Positions 9,500 to 18,214 are shown, counted from the stretch's first letter. The stretch: 64,000 bases of DNA from Chryseobacterium indologenes (GCA_001013295.1 LAZY01000038.1:1-64000); one strand, 5' to 3'. A program made the numbers and translations. The notes: generated by a model from the letters alone, not told the origin.

Positions 9500-9985
9500 A
9501 TGCTGATTCACAGTGAAGAGGGAACGATAGAGCTGGAAACCTTTAATACTCAGCTGTATAAAGGAATGTTGTTTGAACAGCTGCAACAGACTGATTTCTA
9601 TAAAGAGAAATATCATAATATGTGGGATGCAAAAACCGGATATTTTTGGTATTATTTCAACCCCATAAAGGTAAAGGGATACCAGGTTTATCTAAACCTG
9701 TGTTTTCTAGGAGATCAGCTGCACAGCCTCCATATGAATACCTGGGAAAACAGTGATGCCAAAGACTGGAACGATTGGACAGAAAAAAAAGAAATGCAAA
9801 TCTACGAACGGAACAATATATTTCTGAAGCTGATCCTCGGAATGTCTCCCACCCAAAAAAAGAAAACACCTTATCCGAGCTGTTCTTTCCTGTTCCCCTG
9901 GGGAAGTGTATGGTCAGTCTACGATCCCCGAAGTGCCAGCAGCCTGATGGGAATCAGCTTTAATGGAGAAGATAAAAACAAATAA
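9500..9985 (+). CDS. Conserved hypothetical protein, 161 aa
   Basis: No family recognised. The product is soluble, with no signal peptide or membrane segment, and is rich in aromatics (YFWYYFNPIKVKGYQVYLNLCFLGDQ; WNDWTEKKEM; FPWGSVWSVYDPRSAS). The pattern of a mixed alpha/beta domain with many Trp resembles small immunity-type proteins, but nothing in the context supports that. Downstream, 33 bases away, is another small unknown gene on the same strand. Confidence 0.65.
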   Translation: MLIHSEEGTIELETFNTQLYKGMLFEQLQQTDFYKEKYHNMWDAKTGYFWYYFNPIKVKGYQVYLNLCFLGDQLHSLHMNTWENSDAKDWNDWTEKKEMQIYERNNIFLKLILGMSPTQKKKTPYPSCSFLFPWGSVWSVYDPRSASSLMGISFNGEDKNK

Positions 9986-10018
9986 AAATAACTTATAACC
10001 AAAGAATAAGATCGTAAT

Positions 10019-10555
10019 ATGTGCCGATATGCCATGATGGTTTACAAACGTCATTATGCCTGTTTCAACTGCCAGAAGACCTTCAAACGCCGTGTATTAA
10101 AAGACGTGGACAGAGATGCTGCTATTTCTGTAGAGGCCAAATGCCCGGAATGCGGAAATCTGATGGCCAGTATGGGGCTGGATTTTGAATCCCCGGCAAA
10201 AAACGATCATAAGCAATGGGCTCACATTCGGGATCTGTATACGGTAGGGATTACTTTCCATTCTTGTGGCTGTTCGGGACCGGGATACATTCCTCAGGAC
10301 CGCAAAGCCATCATCACTTATCTGGAGAAGATCCGCTCAGAATATATGCGTGAACTGGTATTCTGGAGATACCGCATAGAGCCTGAGAATAAAAGAGAAC
10401 GTGAAATAGAATATCAGAAAAACGGCCGACACCTGTGGGCCGTCAGCAATAATGCATTCAAACAAACAGTAACCAATCAAGAAGGAATCAACTATTGGAT
10501 CGGAAAGATCAAAGAAGTAGAGGAACGTCTGAATCTTATCCGGGAGACCAAATAA
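10019..10555 (+). CDS. Zinc-ribbon protein, unknown function
   Basis: 178 aa with a metal-binding ribbon in the N-terminal third: CFNCQKTF and AKCPECGNLM provide two CxxC knuckles, with further cysteines in FHSCGCSGPG. The C-terminal half is helical and charged. A role in nucleic-acid or protein binding is conceivable, but no partner is evident. The gene is followed by a copy of the dispersed palindromic repeat. Confidence 0.7.
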   Translation: MCRYAMMVYKRHYACFNCQKTFKRRVLKDVDRDAAISVEAKCPECGNLMASMGLDFESPAKNDHKQWAHIRDLYTVGITFHSCGCSGPGYIPQDRKAIITYLEKIRSEYMRELVFWRYRIEPENKREREIEYQKNGRHLWAVSNNAFKQTVTNQEGINYWIGKIKEVEERLNLIRETK

Positions 10556-10570
10556 TTATTAGACGTCATC

Positions 10571-10626
10571 ATTCCCCTCCACCGGAGGGGTGACGAAAAT
10601 TCAAAGAATTTTTGACGGGGTGGTTT
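10571..10626 (+). repeat. Dispersed palindromic repeat, copy 1
   Basis: Two adjacent hairpins: CCCCTCC-accg-GGAGGGG, then AAAATTC-AAA-GAATTTT flanked by tgacg and gacggggtgg. The same two-hairpin unit recurs at about 15360, 18113, 22019, 28644, 34405 and 59733. It lies between convergent genes here. Confidence 0.85.
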
Positions 10627-10653
10627 CTTCACAGACTGATCAATCTCCTATTT

Positions 10654-11307
10654 CTATTCCTCTTTCAACAGTTTCATCAACCTTTTAAAGTCCTCCTGCA
10701 TACTTTTCTCTTCTTCCGCCATATATTCTCCGCTAAAAGGAGCTCCACAATCCTGACTGTTCACAATATGAAACAGATGTCCCTTTTCAAAATAATTCCG
10801 GGTTTCCATGATTTCTGATTTTTTGAAATCAAAGGCTTCCGTATCATTATTTTCCTTCATAGCATTGACATCATAAAACATCGGGCGGTTGTATTTATAG
10901 TCTTTTTGAAAAACAAATGACAATTGCCCGTTCAAAAGGTAATACTCGATCAGAGCCTGCCCCATTTCTCCGTAATGTCTGGCTAAAACCTTTTCCAGAT
11001 GTTTGCCTTTAAAGAAAAAGGTTGCTTCTCCACCTTCAGCAGATTCACCTTCAATATTTTTTTTTCGAATTGAAGCCCATTTTCTGATAAAATTGATTCT
11101 TTTAAAATTAGTCTGAATAGGTTTCAGGCGGTCTTTTAAGTACTCATTGGCCAGAATATCCTCTTCATGAGAGGCCGCTTTGATCTTTGCTGTATCTTTT
11201 GTAATCTTATCAGCATGACCTGAAAATTCATCATTGAAATTTTTAGCATACCCAAAATTTATCAAAACCAATACAATAAGAAGTCCAAACCCATATCTAC
11301 TTTTCAT
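10654..11307 (-). CDS. Exported protein, unknown function, 217 aa
   Basis: The N-terminal MKSRYGFGLLIVLVLINFGYA is a signal peptide with likely cleavage after Ala21. The mature part is polar and charged, with no recognised motif, a central EGGEATFFFKGKHLEKVLARHYGEMGQALIEYY segment, and one internal Cys. It is probably periplasmic. The gene is isolated on the minus strand between plus-strand genes, convergent with the zinc-ribbon gene. Confidence 0.7.
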   Translation of the reverse strand: MKSRYGFGLLIVLVLINFGYAKNFNDEFSGHADKITKDTAKIKAASHEEDILANEYLKDRLKPIQTNFKRINFIRKWASIRKKNIEGESAEGGEATFFFKGKHLEKVLARHYGEMGQALIEYYLLNGQLSFVFQKDYKYNRPMFYDVNAMKENNDTEAFDFKKSEIMETRNYFEKGHLFHIVNSQDCGAPFSGEYMAEEEKSMQEDFKRLMKLLKEE

Positions 11308-11562
11308 AATGGTGTTTTTTATTTTAATGAGGATTAAAATTATTAAAAATAAACAACTTCTTCAGGTCACTTTAAAAACCTTAGTATATCCAATACCAAT
11401 TAAAAGTCCGCAAACTCAAAATCTTTCTGTTTTTTAACACTTAATTTTTCTGAAAATCTTAGATTTTTCACCCCTTCATCAAAAATGGGTAATCAGCTCA
11501 ATCTGCGGGAATATGAATTCAAAACGAAAAATTCAATTATCTATTAATTTCCAAATCATTAA

Positions 11563-11836
11563 GGACACAATATTAAAATTATTACTCGGGAACCCGACAA
11601 ATTATACCTGGTTTCAGCCATTTTTTCTCAATTTCCCAGTTATTATCTCATCTTAAATAACGATAAAACTTATATTTACCCTGAAAAAGAAAGCATTACA
11701 ATTATGAAAAGAAGACAACGGTTTCAACAATACCTGGAAAACGATTGATACTTTTACCATTAATCATAATGACGACGAAGTAAAAGCCAATGAATGGAGA
11801 GAAAACCAGATAGAAAAACCCAGTTCTGAACCTTAA
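11563..11836 (+). pseudogene. Frameshifted gene relic
   Basis: In frame 1 the sequence reads a protein-like stretch without stop (IITREPDKLYLVSAIFSQF, then LILNNDKTYIYPEKE) until a TGA at 11746. From about 11711 the next frame continues sensibly (EDNGFNNTWKTIDTFTINHN and NDDEVKANEWRENQ) to a TAA at 11834-11836. The join near 11705-11711 looks like a one- or two-base shift. An upstream open stretch beginning with ATG at 11513 (MNSKRKIQLSINFQ) is in the same frame as the C-terminal part, so a second shift is likely near 11580. The product is unknown; the neighbours are small lipoprotein genes. A sequencing error is the alternative. Confidence 0.55.
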
Positions 11837-11856
11837 CATTAATCCTATTCACACCA

Positions 11857-12645
11857 ATGATCTCAACTATCAATCACAAAAGCTTCCTGATTCTGTTAAT
11901 GTCAGTATTAATCAACTGTCAGGAGAAAAAGCAGGCTTCCCAACCCAATACCCTTTCTAAAAAGGATATTTCATCTCATTCAACTAAATCAACGGTTGAT
12001 ATTGATAAAATAAAAAGTATTCCGGTAGGATTTGGTGATCGGTATGACAGATTACCTATGCTAAACTTTCAGGAAACTTCTGAAGCTGAATTCAATCTGT
12101 TGAAAAGCAAAGAAGATTTCTTAATAAAACATCCTGTGGAAAGCAAAAACGGTTCTTTTACACTTGCAACGGATCATAAAATATTCAGGCTTAAAGAAGA
12201 AAATGCAACCACCATTGGCAACCGGGACGGGGAAAGCTGGTATGAATATCTGGGCTTCTACCCTTCCCTGAACAGGTATGCTGTAGCCAGTAATTCAGCA
12301 AGTGAGAGTCTGGGCTTCAGCGAATTGGAACTTATCAGCAAAACAGATGGAAAGATTTATACGATTGTTTCACCAGGTGATGATCGGGTTGAAAATCCTG
12401 TACCTTCTCCTCAGGCAAAATATCTGGCTTACTACTATAATCAAGTCTATGACGAGAACAACAGTTTCATAGGAATCATAGAAATAAACCCGGATCAGAA
12501 ACTTTTCGAATACCGGAGCTTTACCACAGAAAAATTCAATGTCCATCAGATTGCATGGTCTGGTGATGATGTACTTTTCATCAAAACATCTTCGGATGGA
12601 GGAAAAAGCTTTAAGTATTATAAAAGTAAAATTCAAAACAGATAA
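11857..12645 (+). CDS. Putative lipoprotein, 262 aa
   Basis: The signal peptide KSFLILLMSVLINC ends in a Cys in a lipobox-like context (VLINC, Cys21), so the protein is probably lipidated. The mature region starts with a polar linker and has beta-strand-rich segments such as LGFYPSLNRYAVASNSASESLGFSELELISK, reminiscent of propeller-like or WD40-like domains (dispersed S-x-D-G-K turns, DVLFIKTSSDGGKSFKYY at the end). No family is assigned. It begins 20 bases after the relic's stop and is followed by two more lipoproteins on the same strand. Confidence 0.7.
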   Translation: MISTINHKSFLILLMSVLINCQEKKQASQPNTLSKKDISSHSTKSTVDIDKIKSIPVGFGDRYDRLPMLNFQETSEAEFNLLKSKEDFLIKHPVESKNGSFTLATDHKIFRLKEENATTIGNRDGESWYEYLGFYPSLNRYAVASNSASESLGFSELELISKTDGKIYTIVSPGDDRVENPVPSPQAKYLAYYYNQVYDENNSFIGIIEINPDQKLFEYRSFTTEKFNVHQIAWSGDDVLFIKTSSDGGKSFKYYKSKIQNR

Positions 12646-12671
12646 CCAGATTTTCGTTTTTTAAAAAGAAT

Positions 12672-13262
12672 ATGATGATCAAGAAACAAGATCCCGCCTA
12701 CTTTATACTCTTCTTTGTCTGTATAGCGTGCTTGTTTTCATGCAGGAAAACTCATAAAAAAACACTTACGCAAGAGATTAACACCCGTGACAGTATAGCC
12801 GTACAAACGTATCTGAATAAGGTTTATCACCAAAAGATCAAAGATACCATAAAGGGATTATGGACGTATTCGAGTTTTGACAGATCAGCCCCTTTATGGC
12901 AATTCGGCTTAATTTTTCAGAAAGGTAAAGAAAATGATAGCATTTACGGCACCTATCATTTGATCAGAGAGGGAGATAAGCAGGAAGATGGATTGCTCAA
13001 AGGCATACTGATCAAAGAAAAAATAACCGCAGAGCTTTACAATCCTAAGGAATTTCCCGGTGAAAAAAGCAAAATAGAGCTTACAGAATGGGATGAAGGA
13101 AGTTATGATGCGATGCTGGTAGACTTTATCAAAGTCCCGGAAAGGATTTCTTATTTATCAGGAACATTTATCTTACAAAGAGTTGGACGCCGTGAACCTG
13201 AAAGAGTAATAGGTTGCGCCTATCCAGGACATATAAAACGACGCAAACGCACTTCCAAATGA
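12672..13262 (+). CDS. Putative lipoprotein, 196 aa
   Basis: The N-terminus has a hydrophobic stretch and lipobox (FILFFVCIACLFSC, Cys at about 25), then a beta-rich soluble domain with a lipocalin-like pattern (IKGLWTYSSFDRSAPLWQFGLIFQ; DSIYGTYHLIREGDKQEDG; ITAELYNPKEF). A second ATG at 12675 is an equally possible start. Its stop overlaps the start of the next gene by four bases (ATGA), so the two are translationally coupled. Confidence 0.7.
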   Translation: MMIKKQDPAYFILFFVCIACLFSCRKTHKKTLTQEINTRDSIAVQTYLNKVYHQKIKDTIKGLWTYSSFDRSAPLWQFGLIFQKGKENDSIYGTYHLIREGDKQEDGLLKGILIKEKITAELYNPKEFPGEKSKIELTEWDEGSYDAMLVDFIKVPERISYLSGTFILQRVGRREPERVIGCAYPGHIKRRKRTSK

Positions 13263-14140
13263 AAAAAATCAGTTTCGTGATCCTCAGCTTATTGATGCTG
13301 TCAGGCTGTAAAAATGATTCAAAACAAGTTTCCAAAGAACCCCAAAAGACCGAATCTCCCAGAAAAGACAGACTTGTGGTAAAAGCAGCAGATATAGATT
13401 GGTCCGGTACCTGGAAATATATAAAAAAAGCCCCGGGAGCTGAAGTGCCGGAAGAAATGCTGACAATAAAGATGGTACAGAACAGGAATCTTATAAAAGC
13501 TCAATACTGTGCCATTACCCGTAGTGGCGGAAAAATCGACTGTGAAAATGATCCGGTAAATAATATTACAGGAACTCTTAAAAACGGAAAGATAACCGCT
13601 GAGTTTTTCAGCTTCTTCGGTTCTCCCAAAGACAAAGGAAAAGTGGAAATAACGGCCAATAATGATGGTACATTGACATGGAAAGTCAAACAATTTCCTG
13701 AGGGCTTGTTTTACGGCCCATCCGAATGTATTCTTACCAAAGAAGAAGAAAGAAAAACAGCGGCAAAAAAAGAAACGACCGCAACGCTCCAACAACAATG
13801 GAAAGGAGAATATTCTTTATCTATAGATTATGGGAAACTGGATGAGTTTTCTGAAATGGAAAGAGACTACAATCTGACCATCACTAAAGACAGCTGTATC
13901 TTCTCCGGATTGGGTTACAAAACCTATTTTACAGATGTGTGCAGCATCACCGGTAATCAGAACCAGATCATTGTAAAGTACATTAAACAGATTGAAGGTG
14001 ATCAGATGTCAAATCATGCTCCTGTCGATACGTTAGCTGTTGTTTTTAGGAAAAATGGTAAATATTATCTGAAAAGCGAGATCGTTGCCAACAAAGACTG
14101 GCAGTATAATATTCCGCTTCAGATCAGGAAGAAATCATAA
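13259..14140 (+). CDS. Putative lipoprotein, 293 aa
   Basis: I place the start at the ATG of MKKISFVILSLLMLSGCKN, which gives a textbook lipoprotein signal with lipobox LSGC (Cys17) and the ATGA overlap with the gene before. An upstream in-frame start at 13214 would ruin the signal peptide. The mature protein appears to have two related beta-rich halves (DWSGTWKYIKKAPGAEVPEE ... and QWKGEYSLSIDYGKLDEFS ...), both beginning with a W-x-G-x-[WY] pattern as in lipocalin-like domains. Function unknown. Confidence 0.72.
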   Translation: MKKISFVILSLLMLSGCKNDSKQVSKEPQKTESPRKDRLVVKAADIDWSGTWKYIKKAPGAEVPEEMLTIKMVQNRNLIKAQYCAITRSGGKIDCENDPVNNITGTLKNGKITAEFFSFFGSPKDKGKVEITANNDGTLTWKVKQFPEGLFYGPSECILTKEEERKTAAKKETTATLQQQWKGEYSLSIDYGKLDEFSEMERDYNLTITKDSCIFSGLGYKTYFTDVCSITGNQNQIIVKYIKQIEGDQMSNHAPVDTLAVVFRKNGKYYLKSEIVANKDWQYNIPLQIRKKS

Positions 14141-14168
14141 AAATGCATCAACTTTAAAAAAAATTTTA

Positions 14169-14176
14169 TACCTTCG
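14169..14176 (+). promoter_or_regulatory. Candidate -7 element for the tyrA leader
   Basis: TACCTTCG differs from TAnnTTTG at one base. A start site about five to seven bases downstream would put the leader-peptide GTG at or near the 5' end of the transcript. No good -33 element is seen, so this is tentative. Confidence 0.4.
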
Positions 14177-14180
14177 CTTC

Positions 14181-14237
14181 GTGAATTTTAACAACGGAAC
14201 ATATTATTACGGAATTTTTAACTCAGAACTGGGATAG
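14181..14237 (+). CDS. Tyr-rich leader peptide of tyrA
   Basis: An 18-codon ORF starting with GTG and reading MNFNNGTYYYGIFNSELG, ending in TAG. It contains three consecutive tyrosine codons (TAT TAT TAC at 14202-14210) and two phenylalanine codons, then a strong terminator 24 bases after its stop and the tyrosine-biosynthesis gene tyrA. The stop codon lies inside a GGGATAGG segment that can pair with CCTCGTCC of the terminator stem. This is the layout of a transcription attenuator. It is too short for ordinary gene finding and has no obvious ribosome-binding site. A chance ORF is the alternative. Confidence 0.6.
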   Translation: MNFNNGTYYYGIFNSELG

Positions 14238-14260
14238 GGATTCTTATGAACATAACTTAA

Positions 14261-14287
14261 AACCTCGTCCTTGACGAGGTTTTTTTA
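14261..14287 (+). terminator. Attenuator terminator before tyrA
   Basis: ACCTCGTC-ctt-GACGAGGT forms a perfect 8-bp stem followed by seven T, 21 bases before the tyrA ATG. Since it stands upstream of a gene and downstream of a Tyr-rich leader, it is best read as a regulated terminator. Confidence 0.8.
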
Positions 14288-14307
14288 TTTTACAAACAAT
14301 TTAAAAG

Positions 14308-15150
14308 ATGAAAATAGGTATTATAGGAACGGGATTGATCGGAGGTTCGATGGCCTTGAAATTAAAAGAAAAAGGAATTACCAACTTTATTTACGGAATC
14401 GATAACGATCAGCAGCATATCAATAAAGCACTCGAACTGAACATCATAAATGAAGGAACTGATCTTGAGCAGGGGGTAAAAAACTCTGATCTGATCATCA
14501 TTGCTATCCCTGTAGATGCAGCCCGAAAAGTTTTGCCGGGAGTCCTGGATCTTATCTCAGATCACCAGACCGTTATGGATGCAGGTTCTACCAAGGCAGG
14601 AATTGTAAAAGCTGTAAAAGATCACCCGAAACGATCAAGATTTGTAGCCTTTCACCCCATGTGGGGTACAGAAAACAGCGGTCCGCAATCTGCTATCGCT
14701 GACAGTTTTTCTGGAAAAGCTGGAGTAATCTGCAACAAAGAAGAATCTGCTGAAGATGCCCTACAGACCGTAGAAAAAATTGTGGAAGCTCTGGATATGC
14801 ACATGATCTACATGAATGCAGAAGACCACGATATTCATACTGCCTATATTTCCCATATTTCGCATATTACTTCTTATGCCCTAGCCAATACTGTATTGGA
14901 AAAGGAACGTGAGGAGGAAACCATTTTCCAGCTTGCCAGTTCCGGGTTCTCCAGTACGGTTCGTCTTGCCAAATCTCATCCTGAAATGTGGGTGCCTATC
15001 TTTAGGCAAAACAAAGAAAATGTTCTGGATGTTTTGAATGAACATATTTCCCAGCTCAGAAAATTCAAATCTGCACTGGAAAAAGAAAACTATGAATACC
15101 TGGAAGAACTGATTACCAATGCCAACAGAATCAGAGGAATTTTAAGATAA
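14308..15150 (+). CDS. tyrA: Prephenate dehydrogenase
   Basis: Converts prephenate to 4-hydroxyphenylpyruvate, the committed step of tyrosine synthesis, with NAD(P)+. The Rossmann motif MKIGIIGTGLIGGSMALKL is at the N-terminus; the substrate motif FHPMWGTENSGP and the HDIHTAYISHISH region are typical of monofunctional TyrA. The 280-aa length is normal and there is no ACT domain, so feedback control at the protein level may be absent, consistent with control by attenuation. The gene stands alone, with a terminator on each side. Confidence 0.93.
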   Translation: MKIGIIGTGLIGGSMALKLKEKGITNFIYGIDNDQQHINKALELNIINEGTDLEQGVKNSDLIIIAIPVDAARKVLPGVLDLISDHQTVMDAGSTKAGIVKAVKDHPKRSRFVAFHPMWGTENSGPQSAIADSFSGKAGVICNKEESAEDALQTVEKIVEALDMHMIYMNAEDHDIHTAYISHISHITSYALANTVLEKEREEETIFQLASSGFSSTVRLAKSHPEMWVPIFRQNKENVLDVLNEHISQLRKFKSALEKENYEYLEELITNANRIRGILR

Positions 15151-15176
15151 GATAAAATAACAACCAACAAGTTGAT

Positions 15177-15229
15177 ACCGGAAGAAAGAGATTGATTACC
15201 ATCAAACTTTTTCTTCCGGTTTTTATTTT
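15177..15229 (+). terminator. Terminator of tyrA
   Basis: ACCGGAAGAAA and TTTCTTCCGGT form a long stem around a 20-base loop, followed by a T-rich tract, beginning 26 bases after the tyrA stop. Confidence 0.8.
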
Positions 15230-15359
15230 CAGATCTATCGGATAAAATAGCTTCGTCACAAAATATCAGAACTTTCCCTCTAAGTATCCGCTTTATTATT
15301 CAAGAGAAAACCATTATTATACATTCATTAAGGTAAATTTCTCAGGTAGCGCAACTTAA

Positions 15360-15412
15360 GACGTCATATTCCACTCCTTTGGAAGGGATGTTATTTGACG
15401 AGGTATTTTCAC
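15360..15412 (+). repeat. Dispersed palindromic repeat, copy 2 (degenerate)
   Basis: Shares the outer parts of copy 1 (gacgtcat-att, ccactcc/ggaaggg, tttgacg-ggt) but lacks most of the central AAAATTC hairpin. The remainder of the 371-base gap between tyrA and the next gene shows only AT-rich sequence with a likely promoter shortly before 15522. Confidence 0.6.
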
Positions 15413-15521
15413 TGCCTATTTTCCTGTTTTATATTTCTTATCATTGAATTAATTTTTAATAAAATTAAAAAATATTTTAACTTTATTAAAAAAAAACATT
15501 ACTTTCGTAAAAAAATAATTC

Positions 15522-15794
15522 ATGAAGCTACCCATAATCTGCCCAAGCTGTGATCATACGCTGAACGTAAGTCAGATGAAATGTCCAAGCTGTAAAACAG
15601 AAGTAAACGGTGACTACGAACTTCCAGTCCTCCTGAAACTCAACCGTGAAGAGCAAGACTTTGTTCTCAACTTTTTCCTCTCCAGCGGAAGTATTAAAGA
15701 AATGGCCAAACAGGCCGGACTTTCCTACCCTACCATGAGAAATAAAATGGATGATCTGATCACCAAAGTAGAACAACTAAAAAATAACCTGTAA
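15522..15794 (+). CDS. DUF2089-family zinc-ribbon/HTH protein
   Basis: 90 aa. The N-terminal zinc ribbon CPSCDHTLNVSQMKCPSC has two CxxC knuckles; the C-terminal half (GSIKEMAKQAGLSYPTMRNKMDDLI) is a helix-turn-helix. This matches the DUF2089 architecture, presumed transcription regulators. The membrane protein gene starts 10 bases downstream and the serine hydrolase gene 5 bases after that, so this regulator probably controls its own operon. Confidence 0.85.
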   Translation: MKLPIICPSCDHTLNVSQMKCPSCKTEVNGDYELPVLLKLNREEQDFVLNFFLSSGSIKEMAKQAGLSYPTMRNKMDDLITKVEQLKNNL

Positions 15795-15804
15795 ACTCAT
15801 TTGT

Positions 15805-16386
15805 ATGAACTGGAAAACCATTTTCAATCCGTTTGAAAAATTTGATGAGAAACTTCTGCTCCTAATCGGAATTCTTACCGTGCTTCTTTCTATTGCAGTA
15901 GGATACTGGACAGGAACATCATTCAACAGTATTTATAAAATTGGTAATTTAGATCACGTTTCTCTTAAGATCGTAGCTTTATCTACTCTGGCCAGCTTTA
16001 TTTTCGCCATCATCATCCTTTTTATATTGGGTAAAATACTGAATAATAAAACCAGGTTTATAGATATTGTCAATACGGTTCTAATATCACAACTCGTCCT
16101 GGTCATATTGCAATGTACAGAAAAAATATCCTTTATAGATGATGCAAAAGAAAGAATGATCACTTATGCTCAGCATCCTTCTGATTCTATTCCTCTGCTA
16201 GATACATCCATTATGATGGGGATGGCTTTATTGAGTATTACTCTACTAACCTACAGCATCGTTCTTTTTTACAACGGTTTCAAAACAGCAACCAATATCA
16301 AAAAATGGCAGCATATCGCTCTCTTTGCAGTGGTCTCTTTAGTCTCCGTTATTATTTGCCAAATTATAATGTCTAAATTTATTTAA
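15805..16386 (+). CDS. Yip1-like membrane protein
   Basis: 193 aa with five predicted transmembrane helices (about 17-35, 53-75, 88-103, 130-150, 167-190). The N-terminal NPFEKFDEK followed by the hydrophobic bundle resembles YIP1-domain proteins. Bacterial members have no firm function. It sits between the DUF2089 regulator and the serine hydrolase in a tight operon. Confidence 0.65.
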   Translation: MNWKTIFNPFEKFDEKLLLLIGILTVLLSIAVGYWTGTSFNSIYKIGNLDHVSLKIVALSTLASFIFAIIILFILGKILNNKTRFIDIVNTVLISQLVLVILQCTEKISFIDDAKERMITYAQHPSDSIPLLDTSIMMGMALLSITLLTYSIVLFYNGFKTATNIKKWQHIALFAVVSLVSVIICQIIMSKFI

Positions 16387-16391
16387 ATACC

Positions 16392-18035
16392 ATGAAAACT
16401 CAATTAATTGCAGTGCTGGTCTTCCTGGCACACCTTTGTCATGCCCAAATTGAAGGGAACTGGAATGGCGAACTGGACACCCAGTCTATGAAATTGCCCG
16501 TTATCCTTAAAATATCCAAAACATCAAAAGGCTATACTGCTACCTTGGTAAGCCCCAATCAAAGCTCCAAAGAAATTCCTGTAGATAAGATCAGTTTCAA
16601 CAATGACGAACTCACTTTTGACATTGAGAACCTCAGAGCAGGCTACAAAGGAACCTACAAAACAGATCATTTTGAAGGAGACTTTCTTCAAAACGGGAGA
16701 AAAATGACTCTCAACTTTTACAGGAATGCCCAATCTGAAAGTTCCAATACTCCCGATGTTCCTTACCTTAACGGTAAAGCTATCAATACTCAGAAAATCG
16801 ATGATTTTTTAAATTATATGGTTCAGAATAATCAGGCCATAGGAAGCATTTCTATATTCAAAAACGGATCAGAAGTATATCACAAAGATTTTGGTCAGCA
16901 GCTTTTATCCAATGTAAGCTATAATAAAAATACAGGGTATCAGATAGGTTCTATCAGCAAACTTATTACTGCGGTGATGCTTTTACAACTTGTAGAGCAA
17001 GGAAAACTAAGCCTTACAGATCCGCTTTCAAAATTTTATCCTGATATTTCCAACGCTAAAAAAATCACCATCCGACATATGCTGAACCATACCAGCGGAT
17101 TGGGAGATTATGTTGGTAAAACCGGTGGTAACTGGCTTTTTGATCAACCCGTGGGTGACCAAGCGATCATCGCAGCCATCAAAAAACAAGGGGTAAGCTT
17201 CAAGCCTGGAGAAAAAACGAGGTATTCAAATTCAGCCTATTTTCTATTAAGCAGAATTCTGGAAAAGATTCATGAAAAACCTTATCATCAGATTTTAAAA
17301 GAAAATATACTGGCAAAAGTCTCAATGCCGCATACTTTTTCAGTGCTCGACCATTCAAAGAATGTTTTTAAATCTTATGAACTTAAAAATAATACCTGGA
17401 GCGAAGTAAAAGATTTTAACTTTCAAAACTGTATCGGGTTGGGAGATATTACCTCTACTCCAGAAGATCTGAATATCTTTATTAATGCATTGTTTAACGG
17501 TAAATTCATAAAGAAAGAAACCCTGGATATGATGATTTCCAATAAAAATGAGAAATTTTTCGGACTCGGAATCATGAAAATACCGTTTTATAATATTACG
17601 ATATACGGACATGGAGGTGACACAGCAGGAAGCCATTCTACGGTAGGCTTCGAACCCACAGACCAATTATCTTATGCAGTTACCATCAATGGTGAGAAAT
17701 TCAATCACAACAGTTTCTACTTAGCACTTTTGAATCTGATCTATGACCGAGACTATAAATATCCGGTGTTTGGTCAGGCTACAGCTCCGGCTCCTGAACT
17801 GGAAAAATATGTGGGAGACTATACCTCAAAAGATATTGATATGGGATTAAAAGTATTCGTCAAAGAGGGTACATTATATGGACAAGGTACCAATCAGGCT
17901 GAATTCACGCTGACTTCTACAGGAAAAGATCAGTTCACATTTGACAAAGCAGGTCTGAAACTCGTATTTATGCCGGAAAACAATCAGCTTAAGCTCACAC
18001 AAGGCGACAAAACGTTTCTTTTTAATAAAAAATAG
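16392..18035 (+). CDS. Exported serine hydrolase (class C beta-lactamase family)
   Basis: Signal peptide at 1-18 (VFLAHLCHA). Residues about 20-115 form a beta-rich N-terminal domain seen in related Bacteroidota hydrolases. The catalytic domain has Ser187-x-x-Lys190 (GSISK), the Tyr motif RYSNSAYFLL at about 277-286 and HGGDTAGSHS in place of the KTG box. A C-terminal lipocalin-like domain (YVGDYTSKDIDMGL ...) ends the protein. Such proteins are usually peptidases or esterases; true beta-lactamase activity is not implied. Third gene of the DUF2089 operon. Confidence 0.85.
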   Translation: MKTQLIAVLVFLAHLCHAQIEGNWNGELDTQSMKLPVILKISKTSKGYTATLVSPNQSSKEIPVDKISFNNDELTFDIENLRAGYKGTYKTDHFEGDFLQNGRKMTLNFYRNAQSESSNTPDVPYLNGKAINTQKIDDFLNYMVQNNQAIGSISIFKNGSEVYHKDFGQQLLSNVSYNKNTGYQIGSISKLITAVMLLQLVEQGKLSLTDPLSKFYPDISNAKKITIRHMLNHTSGLGDYVGKTGGNWLFDQPVGDQAIIAAIKKQGVSFKPGEKTRYSNSAYFLLSRILEKIHEKPYHQILKENILAKVSMPHTFSVLDHSKNVFKSYELKNNTWSEVKDFNFQNCIGLGDITSTPEDLNIFINALFNGKFIKKETLDMMISNKNEKFFGLGIMKIPFYNITIYGHGGDTAGSHSTVGFEPTDQLSYAVTINGEKFNHNSFYLALLNLIYDRDYKYPVFGQATAPAPELEKYVGDYTSKDIDMGLKVFVKEGTLYGQGTNQAEFTLTSTGKDQFTFDKAGLKLVFMPENNQLKLTQGDKTFLFNKK

Positions 18036-18112
18036 GACATCCGGTGGCTATAATGCTCTTTTATTGCCTGTAGAAATCCGATGCCCTCCATTTGAGTTGA
18101 AGGCGCCAATAT

Positions 18113-18170
18113 TGCCTTTCTCTGGAGAGGTGGCGAAAATTCAAAGAATTTCTGAAAGGTTTTCTTTTCC
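18113..18170 (+). repeat. Dispersed palindromic repeat, copy 3 (diverged)
   Basis: Ggagaggtggcgaaaattc-aaa-gaatttctgaaaggt retains the central hairpin and flanks of the family; the first hairpin is diverged (tttctctggaga). Confidence 0.7.
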
Positions 18171-18181
18171 TCTTCCACTCA

Positions 18182-18214
18182 AAAAATCCTTAGACAAAAG
18201 TCTAAGGATTTTAT
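18182..18214. terminator. Bidirectional terminator
   Basis: AAAATCCTTAGAC-aaaa-GTCTAAGGATTTT, a near-perfect palindrome with T-runs on both strands, located between the convergent serine hydrolase and serine deaminase genes. Confidence 0.85.

Noticed and set aside
15522..15794. Alternative antisense ORF of 82 aa at 15528-15776 on the minus strand
   Set aside because: It is fully inside the DUF2089 gene, whose zinc ribbon and HTH are clear; the antisense reading has no recognisable features.
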